Shown: in pieces, positions 22,301 to 33,681 of the stretch
How the letters are laid out: each line of letters opens with the position of its first letter
How positions within the stretch are numbered: the first letter of the stretch is position 1
From: Mytilus edulis
Taxonomy: Eukaryota > Mollusca > Bivalvia > Mytilida > Mytilidae
Length of the DNA stretch: 64,000 nucleotides
Assembly (NCBI RefSeq): GCF_963676685.1
Contig: NC_092347.1
Location: 84,384,592-84,448,591 of the forward strand
Direction of reading: 5' to 3'
The notes under the pieces: model-generated
What the model was told of the DNA's origin: nothing
Seen by the model: the letters and a program-made list of their open reading frames with translations, nothing else
The model's database searches: none
Program-made: the position numbers and the translations under genes

Positions 22301-24981
22301 AGAAATAAAGGGCTAAATATGAAAAAAATTATCTGTGAAAATAAGTTGCTTGTAAGTATTTTACACTCCACAAGTTATTTCTTCTTTTCAACACTTTAAG
22401 GAAGAAACATCCCATTTAATAGTTAAAATTAAACAAATCTAGAATTTGAAATTGATATTTTAAGTCAGAAGAGCATTAGTTTAGAAACAAAATAAGCTAG
22501 AAATATTGATAGGTCATGAAGCGTCTTTTCGAGATATTTACTTTACTTGATATAATTTGGGTGTCAAATTGAAAGAAATGAAATCTAGAATTTGCTTAAA
22601 TTTCAATAAACAACCTATTATGAGCGTTTAAAGTCTTATATGAGAAAAAGGAGTTGGAACATCTGACATTAATTACCAAACTCATCTAAGTACATCCTTC
22701 ACTATGAACTGATTATGATACTACTGCTTTAACTACATGTATTTCACAGGTTCCAGATAAAAGGACTAGAATGAACCAGGAACCAGTAAAGCCTCCAGAC
22801 CCCCAGGAGATATTAGATAATACAGATGGAAATAGACTATGTACATTTTATGCGGATTGCAATCATACTATGAACCTAATGGTAGCTAATGTTCCAATTA
22901 AACCAAAACCTCTGACGTCAAAATGTGATATAAATAGAAACGCAAATTCTGTGATATACAACACAGATAGAAATAATAGTGATACATGCATTAAATACTT
23001 AATTTTTGTGGCAGGTATTCATGATTGTATAATTTTACACAAGTTAAAGGACGTTAAAACATCTAAAGATTTTGATGAGGCTAACGCTGTACGACCTTTC
23101 AGCTATGATGTAATACGAAGACCTGGACAGTACATATCTGGTATGAAATTGTCACATGACCACAGGTTAGACAAGTTTTTATTGTTTTTCCTTTAATGAG
23201 AACGTAAATCTGAGGTTATTCTATCCCAACATGTCTCAATTTCTCTTGTCATAAATTTAATTAAATTTTAGAAGGATTTTCGAAGTGAAACAAAATAATA
23301 AAAGACTGCATAAAATGGTAGGAAATAATAATTTAGGACAGAGATATCAGTGATTTTTGTCCACAATGTTTGAAATACAATATGATTATTTTCTAAGTTG
23401 TAGTCCGGCTAGGAATTAGGTTGTGTTAAAAATTCACATGAAAAAAGATGTATAAGAAAAGTGCACTGGGTTTTAAAATTCATATTTCCTTCATATAATA
23501 AGGCAAGAGAAAAATTCCGTATAATTTGAAAAAAATTGTGGGCTTGAAATTTAAGATATCATTCAATAAAGTGAATTTTTGTTGTAATAATATATCAGAT
23601 ATTTTTGAGAGAAATTAAATATTTACCAAGAAATAAAGATGTTGCACTAAGATGATACTTACAAGCAGCCATTACATAAAGTGCAGTTACTTTCAAGTCC
23701 CTAATATCCCACTTTAATTCTTTCATAGTACATGTGTTATAAACTAATTATAATATTATTATTTCAGGTATTTATATTTTAATTTCCGTGAAGCAGTCAA
23801 AGTAGAGGAAAATGAAGAATGGGAAGACTATCTACACCTGAAGGAAAATCTACAGGTTAATGTTATAGACCTCCAGACAAAGCAGATAATGCCGGATATT
23901 GTCTATGAGGGACACAAAGGTTTCTCAGAATACCCAGCATGGTACATCTGTCTGGATACCTCAGATGATATTGTGGCAAGGTTAGACTTCAAAAAAAGTT
24001 GTCTCCCTTTATTTGTATAGAAGATCTAGAAACAAAAAGGAAAACTTATTTTCAAAAGTATTATTTTTCATACTGTACATGTGTTTTTGTATTTCAACAT
24101 TTCAACAATGTTCAATACACTAAAGAAGTTACCAATTACTTTACCATTTTGATGCTGTAAACAGTTTTGAAAGTCACATATCCACAGATTCTGTCAAGAA
24201 TTTTATAAATAGACACTTAGAAAACATAACACTATATTAGATTTTACTGTACTTGCATTCATAACCTGTATCAAACATGTTTCAAATATGTTCACTGCAT
24301 TATAATAGATCATTGCAATTGATATTTATGTAAATTATGAATTTCAGTATAAGTATTTTTATAAATGTTGGGTTTCTGTTATTTCGTCTACAACAGAGTT
24401 TTATTCATCGTGCATTGAAGATCCTTTATTCTGTTTATACATGAAAGCTAGATACTTGCATGTGTCATATTGAGGAAAAAATAATGTTAGTAAGATATTC
24501 CTATCTTTAATTTAAATTTTTTGATGATATAAATATACTGTAAATTCAGAAATTTATTGCATGCATTTATTGTTGTAATTTTTTTAAAATGGACAAAAAT
24601 GCTAGATTAATTATTCGATTTAAGGAAAATCTGCATACAGATATATGTATTAGATATCAAAATGCAAGTTATTACTATTGCGATACTCACCCAGTGGCAT
24701 TCGCTTTAATAAAAACACTCAATAATTTCTGAATTTACAGTACTTGAAATTTAAAATTATTTTTCAGTGGAAGTGAAGAAGCTAAAGCCTACCTATGGGA
24801 TAGATATTACAGATGTTTGATTACTACATTACAACATAAAGAGGGTGTGGTCAATGGTCTAGAATTTAACCCTAAAGACTGTGAAACAATGGTGACATCT
24901 GGTGATGACCATACGATCAGAATATGGAGGTCAAGAAATAGGATGAAAACATTACAACCAGTTGATTCTTCATATTTATAG
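16142..24981 (+). CDS. FBXW5: F-box/WD-repeat protein 5, complete seven-exon gene
   Basis: The protein is the substrate receptor of an SCF (SKP1-CUL1-F-box) or CUL4-type ubiquitin ligase; vertebrate FBXW5 acts on proteins such as SAS-6, TSC2 and Eps8. Coding exons are 16142-16301, 17419-17594, 18349-18541, 21666-21790, 22750-23165, 23768-23980 and 24768-24981. All introns are GT-AG and the phases agree: 1497 nt, 498 residues (human FBXW5 is 566). Residues 1-45 are the F-box (IPDTWLLEIFQYL, VCKKWQRVA). WD repeats begin near residue 75 (HTDEVLDVAFS, SKDCTVKVWE) and the last one reads LEFNPKD...SGDDHTIRIWRS near the end. The middle (KYLIFVAG, SHDHRYLYFNFR) is specific to FBXW5. The shortfall is mainly in the linker encoded by exon 5. 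An in-frame TGA lies upstream of the chosen ATG. AATAAA is at 25448 and 26518. Confidence 0.94.
17419..17594 (+). CDS. FBXW5: FBXW5 coding exon 2 (first WD repeat)
   Basis: 176 nt, acceptor TTTCAG and donor AAG/GTGAGA. It encodes SWYSEYKRFYYHTP and then the first WD repeat, DEVLDVAFSHNGKYVCTTS. Confidence 0.92.
17785..18222 (-). mobile_element. 5'-truncated LINE 3' end in FBXW5 intron 2
   Basis: Read on the minus strand, 18220-17940 is a decayed non-LTR retrotransposon ORF2 C-terminus. It contains RYCKFCNEIEDEKHFFLKC, the C-x2-C-x7-H-x4-C zinc motif that closes many LINE ORF2 proteins, and then NKYFDFMK. The 3' end runs into tandem 'aattca' repeats at about 17785-17820, a typical LINE tail. 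It is truncated at the 5' side and antisense to FBXW5. Confidence 0.75.
18349..18541 (+). CDS. FBXW5: FBXW5 coding exon 3
   Basis: 193 nt from acceptor TTTTTCAAG to donor CAAG/GTATGC. It completes the first WD repeat (VWEIG) and encodes EWSLTQYAVFNKTDDYLLV, matching the FBXW5 segment with W-S-Y/L-T-Q-F/Y. Confidence 0.9.
19009..20343 (-). mobile_element. TIR element with internal repeats, copy 2 (FBXW5 intron 3)
   Basis: It begins 'tatacgaccgcaaaaaaa' at about 19011 and ends 'tgcggtcgtata' near 20321, followed by 'ctggaccctgcggagcatct'. This is the reverse of the family at 10906-12056. The interior carries repeats with 'gggcccaaaagggccc' and 'gggattgattttgggggtta'. It holds a G-run near 20042. 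It has no coding capacity. Confidence 0.65.
19690..19880 (+). repeat. dispersed repeat shared with 25600-25795
   Basis: Both places read 'aagtttgtctcaac', 'ttttggcagcttcactttta'-like text, 'atgtccctttata', 'atatgctag-ggggcatcat' and 'ctgtgtccc', in the same orientation and order. One copy is in FBXW5 intron 3, the other in the 3' flank. Confidence 0.6.
20642..21618 (+). repeat. 40-bp minisatellite in FBXW5 intron 3, about 24 copies
   Basis: The monomer contains 'agatttcactatacaaagtc' followed by 'acagcactgatcattgtgtt'. Most copies are 40 bp, with a few 39-bp copies missing one T. The first two or three units are diverged ('cactcattcttttgga' in place of 'cactgatcattgtgtta'). Copies are nearly identical in the middle, indicating recent expansion. 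It ends about 48 bp before exon 4. Confidence 0.92.
21666..21790 (+). CDS. FBXW5: FBXW5 coding exon 4
   Basis: 125 nt, acceptor TTCTTCAG and donor CAAG/GTATGG. It encodes PPHLFADWADTEVCLGGY, matching the vertebrate K-P-Y-D-V-F-G-C-W region. Its first 11 bases, together with the AG before them, are identical to part of every monomer of the minisatellite that ends about 48 bp upstream. Confidence 0.88.
22750..23165 (+). CDS. FBXW5: FBXW5 coding exon 5
   Basis: 416 nt, acceptor TTTCACAG and donor ACAG/GTTAGA. It encodes a low-conservation linker and then KYLIFVAGIHD, QYISGMKLSHDHR. The linker is shorter than in vertebrates and accounts for most of the length difference. Confidence 0.9.
23768..23980 (+). 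CDS. FBXW5: FBXW5 coding exon 6
   Basis: 213 nt, acceptor ATTTCAG and donor CAAG/GTTAGA. It encodes YLYFNFREAVKV, VNVIDLQTKQIM and AWYICLDTSDDIVA, matching the penultimate WD blade of FBXW5. Confidence 0.92.
24538..24740. mobile_element. MITE of the CTGTAAATTCAGAA family, copy 2
   Basis: The inverted ends CTGTAAATTCAGAAATTTATTG and CAATAATTTCTGAATTTACAG are both flanked by TA, the expected target duplication of Tc1/mariner-like elements. It is 203 bp without coding capacity, in FBXW5 intron 6. Confidence 0.78.
24768..24981 (+). CDS. FBXW5: FBXW5 coding exon 7 (last WD repeats and stop)
   Basis: 214 nt ending in TAG at 24979-24981, with acceptor TTTTTCAG. It encodes SGSEEAKAYLWDRYYRCLI and the final WD repeat ending IRIWRSRNRMKTLQP. 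The acceptor lies 27 bp from a MITE (24538-24740). Confidence 0.93.
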
Positions 24982-25599
24982 AATTATAAAAAATGCAATT
25001 GAAATTAAGAGATTAAAGAATAGGATTAGTTAAACATGTAAGGATATGGATTAGCCAGATAAAGAGTAAGCACGACTTTGTATGAGAGAATGTTGTTATG
25101 GTGTTAAAAAGGTGCATGATGGCAACTTTATTGGTGTTTTAATTCTAGCACATTCAAGTGTTTAAGGTGCTGGCTGTGTTTTGATCTTTATCTCATGGTA
25201 AAGAAATTTAAAATTCAGTTCTTCAAACTGTAAGTGTTGGAACAAACTACTTGAGCACTCTTTTTTTTAAACTTAAGAACATTTAAAACTTAAAAAATAA
25301 GTAGAATTGAATGGACTATATTTCAAACAGTACATAATCAACAAGTTTCCTCTAGAAATCTTAAAATCTTCTATATTTACTGTAGTTTAAATACAGGTTA
25401 GGTTTTATTGGATGAGATATATTTGTGAATACTGAATTAAAACTTTAAATAAAAAGGGGGTTAATTTATGTATCTGACAGTACATAGTGTTGCTTAAGAT
25501 GTAATTTATTTTTATGCAATACCATAACAGATGGAGCATTAAGGTTTACCCTTGACCTCCCATCTCTTTGTAGGTCCATCCAGAAACTGGCTTCTGTTC

Positions 25600-25795
25600 T
25601 GTAACTTTAGTTTGCTTCAACCAAATGTTAAGAAACTTATACAAAATGTTTATCACCTCAAAACTATGATCAAGTTCGAATTTTGGTGGCATTACTTTGA
25701 CTGTTCTGTGTTTTGTCCCTTTATAGTTTGATATGCTAGTGGGGCATCATCTGTGTCCCATGGCAATATCCTCCATTTATTTATAATAACTATGT
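25600..25795 (+). repeat. second copy of the 'gggcatcatctgtgtccc' repeat
   Basis: Direct-orientation partner of 19690-19880. It lies downstream of the FBXW5 stop codon between two candidate AATAAA signals, so it may be part of the 3' UTR. Confidence 0.55.
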
Positions 25796-26855
25796 TGTTA
25801 AAATATTTTTTCTTTAAGTATCAAGTTGATATAGAGAAGGAAGGTTATCATTAAGGGAGAACACACAGGTATTTAGATTCAAAAAGTAAACATTTTATTT
25901 TTAAATCACCTCAAAGGTAAAACTTTTTTTTTATGACTTTGATGTGGATTATTGGATTTCATTTCAGGATGCTAAAAGTTCACCTTGTTCATCAATTTGC
26001 AAACGAATATTTCTGTTACATGTTTGCCGGTACTATTGAACCAAATGCATTCATATTAAGTGAAAATACCAAAATAAAACAATATGATATTTTTTTGCCT
26101 TGTTGGAGATTCAAGCTTCTAGAAGCTTCTATTTTTCATTGATTCCACATATCAAATGGTTTAACATCATTTTAGTGTATTTATTTGATTGTTACATGTA
26201 TGTTTTTTGTACCTGCAAATTTCATGATATAACATACAAGAGTTGTTTTAAGTAACATTAAGTTAAAAGGTTAGGTGTTATATGCTTTATAAATTGATGC
26301 AACTGGGACAGTTTGTATTTAAGTACATCTTATTATATTTTTCTAATACATTGGAACCTTTTTATGAATGTATGGTTAATATTATAATGTAAACCAAGTT
26401 TGATAGATTCAGATTGTATATTAATATTATTTGAATGCTGTTTATGATTCTTTTTCAAGGAATGTTTGTTGAAGAAAATTCGTTTATGAATGTCTGTTGA
26501 CTGTTATTTAATTTGTTAATAAACAGTATAAAAGTATGCTTTTCTGGAAATGATGACAGGTTGACTTGTTAAACAAATTTTCATAATATTAGAGGGTAAT
26601 AAAAGAAGCTACGCAATCCATATTTAAAATAGGGATGTCTTATGGTTTGAAGTTTCCATCTACCATATTTCAGTTGTCCTTGACATTTCATAGTTCATAA
26701 ACCTGTAAAATCAATGTTGTTTTGATGGTAAGATTATTGGAAGAGTGAATATTAAGACCAACACTATTTACTTTATATAGATTTAATCTGTAAATGCTTC
26801 AATTAGAGTCTATGTCAGTATTACACTTTGAACCTAATCATGACCTCATTTTCCA

Positions 26856-27010
26856 GGGATGGGCAAGATTACTGACAAATGTAATCGATTAATAATCGAT
26901 TACATGAAGGATTTTTGTGCAATCTATTAATAATCGATTACTCAAATTTTATTATGTAATCGATTACAATCGATTACTTTATCAAAAGTAATTACATTAC
27001 TTTTCGATTA
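26856..27010. mobile_element. possible hAT-like element end with TAATCGATTA palindromes
   Basis: It starts 'cagggatgggcaa', the common terminal sequence of animal hAT elements. The palindrome TAATCGATTA or close variants then occur at least five times within about 130 bp. No inverse terminus ('ttgcccatccctg') was found in the window, so the element is truncated or solo. Confidence 0.5.
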
Positions 27011-27179
27011 CTGTCAATTACATGCTTCAACATTTCAACAAAAAATAACATGAGTAACACACAATTATATTGCTCAACATTTGTATAGTGGAAATTAAGA
27101 ACTTTACCAAATTCATCATTTAAAGCATTGTTTCTAAATTATAAGTTAATAGCTGTTTTTTTTTAGATCAAATCTCTTA

Positions 27180-30109
27180 CAGTGAGTTGCTTATAGGTGT
27201 TACTGTAAAAGTTTACCTACAGCTCAACCTGTTTTTAAAATTGACAACACAATAGGGACATTTAAATTGACCAGTTGGTATATTGTTAGATTTAAATCTA
27301 CCTTGATGCTACCTGTAAAGATTTTTATTCACCTAACCCAAAGTTTCAGCATGCTTTTTTCCTGAACTTTTTCTTACCTAGGATTATTCTATTAAAAAAT
27401 TGATAGGGAAGAAAATAGTTTTGGTTTTCATTGTTTTAAATCCCTGATATATATAATTTATCTATTTTTTACCTAAAATTCTAAATCAGTAAAAGATTAA
27501 ATTAAATATGTATTACTATGTTTGAAAATTAAACTGTTTTTACACACTAAATGCTTCTTTAAAATTCTAACCCTTATATATAGTATTGTCCAGCTGCCAG
27601 TGAAACAAGAAATAGCTGTTCAGGTGTTTACAGTTTAAATTTTCAGATGGATATGTTGTTCATTTCTTCACATGTCCCTTCAAGATTCTCATTTTGGATT
27701 ATTATTTGCAATGTTTGAAATCTTTTGGTGTCATTGTGCATACAATATTGGATTTATTTTATTTGAATTCACTTCTTAGATTTTTTATAGCAAGTTTGCT
27801 TCTTAAAATGTGATGTGTTTTTTTCAAGATTTTATTGTCATGAAGGACATCAAGGAGGAAATAATTCATTCAAACTGTTTTGTGGGGCTTACATATGATG
27901 TTGTACATGTAAAATTCGAAAATAAGTTTGGAGTATACCTTGCTGTGTTTTTTCTTTGAAATCTATTATAATATTAGTGGGACTTTTGTGCATAAAATGC
28001 TGTGTTTGCTCAAGGAAATTCAAATTTTCATATGATCGGATTTAGTTATGTTAAAGATTAAAAAATTTCAAAACTGGAATTCAAGTAGGACATTTGCGCT
28101 GATTTTGAAAATTTTCATTCTTTCATTTGCGCCGATTTTATTTTTTCATTTGCGCCGATTTTATATTTTTTCCTAATTGGATTTACAGGTAAGTTACAGG
28201 TAAATTCATACTTTTGCATTGACTGATCACAGAGTATAAAGACAAATCAAGTGACATTGCAATTGGTAAATGGCTATCCCAATGTTTCGGGTTACCATTC
28301 CTTTCCCTAAATGAAATCGATAACTGCTTCACTTTTGACATTGTCTGACGCTCCTTCTGATGACAAATGTCATATATTCTTAGACAAGTGAACGTTCAAG
28401 TACACATGCAATAACGGTCAATCAATTCGTGATGGCGTCCATAAAATTAACGAAGGGATGATTTCAACTTCACCATTTGGAACTCTTGGTTTAATAGCTT
28501 CCTTGCGAGAAAATGCGAACTCTAGAAATGCCCCCACCAGTATGTATGCCAGACAAAGAAAAGATGGCCTTCGTTATCGACAATTACGCCAAATATAAAA
28601 GAGACGAAATCATAAGAAAGGAATATATTAGATGTGTTGCCTATACATACTCGGCAAGAACAGATTTATGATTTGAATGTATTCCGTTTTTATGGATTTG
28701 AATGCGGTACATATATTTTTAATTCGTCATTTTAGTATAAACAAAGTGCTTTTATCTTAGGTTTTTATTTCTTGATTTTAAGCAGGAGACAAGTTATATA
28801 CATGTTATGATTGACAATTCATAACATATGTACAACTGGCTAACGGAAGAACTCTTTAATGATAAATGAAAATAACATTACTGGGATGGAGAGTTGTCTC
28901 ATTGGCACTCATACCACATCTTCTTATATCATTTCACCTGTAATTTACCTGTTATTTACCTGTAAAAAAAATCGGCGCAAATGAAAAAAAAAATCGGCGC
29001 AAATGCAAAACGCCGAGTAGGAGATATAGTGTGAGTTCATCCAACATGTTTCTGTGGCTTTAAATGTGATTTTAAAAACATTCATTATTAATTTGGGATC
29101 TATTACAAACTTAAGATGATTTACCATTTAAATGGGATCTTGGAAATGAAATAAAATGTTGAATTAATGCAGTGGATATAGTCTAATCTAGTGATAAAGT
29201 GAAAAATGAAAGTAAAATATTCTTAAATATTCCTAACGTGGGGAAATGTTTTAAGTGAATGTGAAATTGGAAATAGTCATTATAAAATTCTGGATCAAAT
29301 ATTGTTTGATTTGGAAATTAATAATAGGAAATGAAATAAAATGTTTACTGTGGATATAGAAAAATCAAGTGATATATAGTAAAAATATAAATAAAATATT
29401 ACAAAATATTTGTAAAGTGAGGATAACTATTTGGAATATAGTAATGGAAATGATAAAAAAAAATTACAAGATTCTGAATTATGTATAGATTCTGCACCTG
29501 TTAAATTAGGATGTATATCATGGGAAGTTAATCAGAATTTATACTATGGATTTAGAAAAAAATCTAGTGAAGTAGTGAAAAATGAATAAAATTGGGAATT
29601 ATTTAAAAACTTTGGAATTCTGGATGAGATGTCAAATATCAGTGTAAAAAAATAAATGAAATTGTTTATTCAAATATGATTTTGATGTTTCATAAAGTGA
29701 GTGAAATATTACGACCGGATTATTTAGGGTATTAAACACTGCTAGTAGTGGCTATGCAAACATTAAGATGAAATGTAGTGCATTTTAGGCCATGCAATTT
29801 TAAATAAACTGCAAGAAAATAACATATATGATATAGTCATTCTTGTTTGGCTTGATAACTCCTAATATTTTGAAAGACAGTAAAATAAAAATCTCTCAAT
29901 AGAATAATCCTAGGTAAGAAAAAGTTCAGGAAAAAAGCATGCTGAAACTTTGGGTTAGGTGAATAAAATTTTTTACAGGTAGCATCAAGGTAGATTTAAA
30001 TCTAACAATACCAACTGGTCAATTTAAATGTCCCTATTGTATTGTCAATTTTAAAAACAGGTTGAGCTATAGGTAAACTTTTACAGTAACACCTATAAGC
30101 AACTCACTG
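27180..30109. mobile_element. 2.9-kb element with 0.2-kb terminal inverted repeats
   Basis: The left arm 27180-27392 and the right arm 29899-30109 are near-identical inverted copies starting CAGTGAGTTGCTTATAGGTG. TA dinucleotides abut both ends (27178-27179 and 30110-30111). TA duplication and CAGT ends point to the Tc1/mariner superfamily. No transposase frame survives inside; the interior holds AT-rich degenerate repeats and a nested element at 28091-29015. Confidence 0.8.
28091..29015. mobile_element. nested element with 'atttgcgccgatttt' inverted ends
   Basis: The left side has repeated 'catttgcgccgatttt' and 'ttacaggtaa'. The right side has their inverse ('ttacctgtaaaaaaaatcgg', 'cggcgcaaatg'). 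A 7-bp AGTAGGA lies immediately outside both ends (28084-28090 and 29016-29022), supporting a single insertion into the larger element. No coding frame. Confidence 0.72.
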
Positions 30110-30616
30110 TAATGAAGATTAGAAATATTTTAAAAATCTTGAAATTTTGACTTTCAACATAAGTGAAAGATGTTATCGCATTGCAACAGTCACTTATTCA
30201 TAACTAATTGGGTTTTTTTAATTTTGCTTTCTTACTGACTTATGTGAGCTTTTTTGTTTTTACTCTTTAAAAAAAATATTTCAGCATAGTTAATTTAGAA
30301 TGTTTATAATAAGGAAATATAAAAAAAAGTAGAATAATTAATTAGGTCAGCTAATTTTTAAGATCAAAATTTATTTTTATAATGATATGCATGATTTAAA
30401 CTATTTGTTTGGATAACCATCCTAATTACGGATTATTTAACTGCAACTGGAGTACAATTTATAACCTGAGGCTAAATATTGTAAATTTCCTTCTTAATTA
30501 GACATAAGATAATTGAAATAAAAACAAAGTATTCCTAATCTCTGTTTTCAACAAAATAATAAGATGACTGAATGAGTCATTACCATTTAAGTCGTGATCC
30601 TTTTAAAATTTAACCA

Positions 30617-30637
<21 letters not shown>
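30617..30637 (+). repeat. homopolymer C21 followed by A10
   Basis: A run of 21 C directly followed by a run of 10 A. It could reflect a real simple repeat or an assembly-uncertain homopolymer. Confidence 0.85.
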
Positions 30638-30647
<10 letters not shown>

Positions 30648-30901
30648 GTTTTGTTTACTTGAATGACAAAGTTTTACTATAAAAGACGTATTCATAGACT
30701 TTCTTTAAAAGAAAATTGAAACCTTTGTTGTATTCAAATCTTCATAAATTTTCTGCATATGAATTAATGTTGTCTTCTGGTACTCACAACTTTTCTGTAT
30801 GCAATGACCTTTACGAGACACCTTATTAGAAAATTGGTAATAGCAAGGCACAAATGTGAAGGAGAAAAATGTTGTAAAAATGAAGGGCAATACATATAGT
30901 A

Positions 30902-31199
30902 TTATACTTTTCTAATAAAAGAAGGGACAAAACATTTAACACCTGTTATAATAAAGTTTAACTTTGAATAATTGGAACAAATGGGAAATAAATAAAACAC
31001 AATGTGATTCACCTGCCTGTTTGAGGGAATGTAAGCTGTGACATCAACTACACCTGTCACTTTGGATAGCCTTAGTCCTTTTAAAACTTTGTAAACGTCT
31101 GTTTCATGGATAGTGATAGTGTCTTTGATAGGACGTGAGTTAATAACAAAGTCAGGCAACGCACTGGTGTCTTCTCGGGTGTACACTGACTGTACAATT
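30902..31199 (-). pseudogene. LINE ORF2 fragment, start of reverse transcriptase
   Basis: On the minus strand it reads VYTREDTSALPDF and then ETDVYKVLKGLRLSKVTG, the usual N-terminal reverse transcriptase segment of non-LTR retrotransposons (F/Y-T-x-E-D then V-x-x-x-L-x-x-L-x-x-x-K-x-x-G). The conserved catalytic blocks are missing, so this is a decayed fragment. A close copy with a frame break lies at 37390-37615. Confidence 0.65.
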
Positions 31200-31220
31200 A
31201 TTGGTTAAGTATATAACTGC

Positions 31221-31540
31221 TTAGTATTTATGTTTCTTTGGAGAAAGCAATCTTTTCAAGGTCTCAATGTATGCTGCATCTTGTTTCCGGCTTTTTACGA
31301 AATCTCTCAATGTTTTCTCCCTGATTACAACATCTTCAATGTAAGAAATGTGTTGATGTCTAGACTCCTGTATTTGTGCTATAGGAGTTTTGTATCTCTT
31401 CTTGTCACATGTTTCACCACATTTTTTTGGCCAGGCTTTAAGCTCTTTTCTCTTTGTTACTGCATGGTGTCTTAGATCTGAGTTCATCCACGGAGGAAAG
31501 TGTGTTGTTTTTCCAAAGGTCATTTTACTTTTTTGCTGCT
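31221..31540 (-). pseudogene. LINE ORF2 fragment, endonuclease-RT linker
   Basis: On the minus strand it reads FPPWMNSDLRHHAVTKRKEL, the P-W-x-x-x-x-L/I motif that follows the endonuclease domain in many LINE ORF2 proteins, then SRKQDAAYIETLKRLL. Relative to the copy at 37640-38080 this copy lacks about 150 bp after 31500. Further copies of the 3' part are at 37230-37386 and 43265-43413. Confidence 0.65.
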
Positions 31541-31599
31541 TTGCTCTTTGTCAGCCTTGTAAGAAATATCCAATGCTGCCTTTCGGAGAAATATTTAAA

Positions 31600-33660
31600 G
31601 ATTAAACTTGATGGCTAGTGCATGTGCTACCAACATATCACTTAATCCAAACATTTACCAAGATGCCCATGACACAGTTTACCCAAAATGTTGAAAGGAT
31701 CGATGGCCGTATCGATATGAACATTCAACCATATAGAACTTTGAGGTTTCGGGAGTTAAGATGAGAAGCCATATCGGTAACACGATGGGTACTTATTTTG
31801 TCATTATTTCTCTTATACACAATTGCAATTAAAGAGGAGACAATGTTCATGAAAATAATTCTATTTTTTTAATCATTCTGATATCTATTCTTCAATAATT
31901 CCTATATCCCAACCTTATAGCGTCATTAAAAACGACAATACAATTAGTTTGATCCACATATCATCAACTATATTATGAAGTATTTACCTTGCTAAATTAA
32001 GTGCAAGTGACTTAAAATTTAGGATCTAGACTGTGTATTGTCCTCCCTCTTATATACAGCCAGATTTAGGTGTTTCTCTATATGATTTAATGTTCGCGCC
32101 ATTGCCCTTCTGATATAAAATTGTTACTTCATATATTAGAATCGTGTGATATTCCTGAATGCATAACACAGTTTGCACACTCCTTATGATATCTTTTTGA
32201 TCATGTAAATATCAACTGTCTATGAAAGCTTCATACACACGCACTACAATTTGACTCGGGAGTTTTTTTCCCAGTCTGTAGATTCCGAGAACTTGATATA
32301 TTGATATCATTTATCAAATGTGTTATAACAAATCTGACAAAGCTTTTTCACAGTGACTTTGGAGGTAATAATCATTAAAAGAACATCCTTTTATGGTCAA
32401 ATGTTTTATAACATAGACTACAAATGTTTAGTTATAGATCGAAATTTCAGGATTAATCATATATACGAATACCCGCAATCAACCCCGTGAGACATAATAC
32501 ATGTCAAATAAAACTTGATGAATATTGTAGAGTAAAAAGTTTAATGTATCCGACTTATAAAAAAGAAGATGTGATTGCCGATGAGACAACTGTCCACAAG
32601 AGACCAAAATGACACAGACATTAATAACTATAGGTCACCGTACGGCCTTCAACGATGAGAAGAGATTATTATTAAATACACCCATACTTATTAAATACAC
32701 TCATACTTATTAAATACACTCATACTTATTAAATACACTCATACTTATTAAATACACTCATACTTATTAAATACACTCGTACTTATTTGTTTTTCTACAA
32801 TCACGTATATCAAATGTATGGAGAGCTTGAAACACCATGCAATAGAAGTGAGGAGGATAAAACTTACTAGCTTCCGGAGCACCTAAACTCACCCCAGGTT
32901 TTAATGGAATTCCTGTTGCTTAGTCTTTAGTTTTCTATGTTGTGTCTTGTGTTCCATTATTTGTCTGTTTGTCGTTTTCTTTTTTAATCATGGCGTTGTC
33001 AGATTATTTTTTAACTATGAATTTGACTGTCCCTCTGGTATTATTCGCCCCTCTTTTACTACTTGATGGAACAGATATGTGATGATTTTTATGCAAAAAA
33101 TGTGAAAGTAGAAAGAGCAAATGAAATGTACTGTTATGAACTTATTAAGTTTTTCTTTGGTCATCAGCTTTTAATCCCACTGGAATTGACTGTTTTTCTA
33201 TGGAGATGCAATAGAAACGTGTGTTGTTGCCAATCAGTTCGAGGCAGATATGAAAAGTAATGACATACATCTGATAACAATAGCAACCTTCAATGAGTAC
33301 TTTACAATAACCAGTATCGGATCCAGTCACAAAGTATAAACCCTGATTTTCATTAGATCATTAAACATAGCTGACCTCAGCTGTTCATTATTTATGTACG
33401 TCAAGAAACAGATTTGCTGTTTTCAATAACATTCAGTAACTGACCACAAATTAAGGTGACCTTCAAGCCGTGTTATAACCAAATTTAATTAGGGAATGTC
33501 CTTGAGGAATATGTTGAGACGTGCACAGAAATATATTTTCTACAGATAACATATATATCAGACAAATAAATGAGCATTTTATATCAAAACGAAAGTATTT
33601 TTCTGGAGTCTCGACAGAATAAAAGATTTTGAAATAGTTTTTTTCTAATTATTAGTTTGT
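31600..33660. other. non-coding part of unit A
   Basis: I see no gene. It contains an inverted copy of the 'cataccacatcttctt' tail (32565-32660), the 19-bp tandem repeat, and a copy of the 'gagcacctgagatcacc' repeat (32875-33060). The matching part of unit B (38080-40070) is equally free of genes; the open frames at 33063-33260 and 39399-39647 lie in the dispersed repeat. Confidence 0.6.
32671..32788 (+). repeat. 19-bp tandem repeat, about six copies
   Basis: Monomer 'attaaatacactcatactt'. The homologous place in unit B (39224-39243) holds a single copy, so the array expanded in A (or contracted in B) after the duplication. Confidence 0.88.
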
Positions 33661-33681
33661 TATTACAAAAAAGATTATTTT

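Noticed and set aside
21791-22749. A missing FBXW5 exon in intron 4
   Set aside because: The linker in vertebrate FBXW5 is longer, but exon 5 already carries the matching region and the phases of exons 4 and 5 agree; nothing coding was seen in the intron.
30902-31523. A host gene encoding a small basic protein
   Set aside because: The residues match LINE ORF2 linker and RT start, and the fragment recurs four times with decay.
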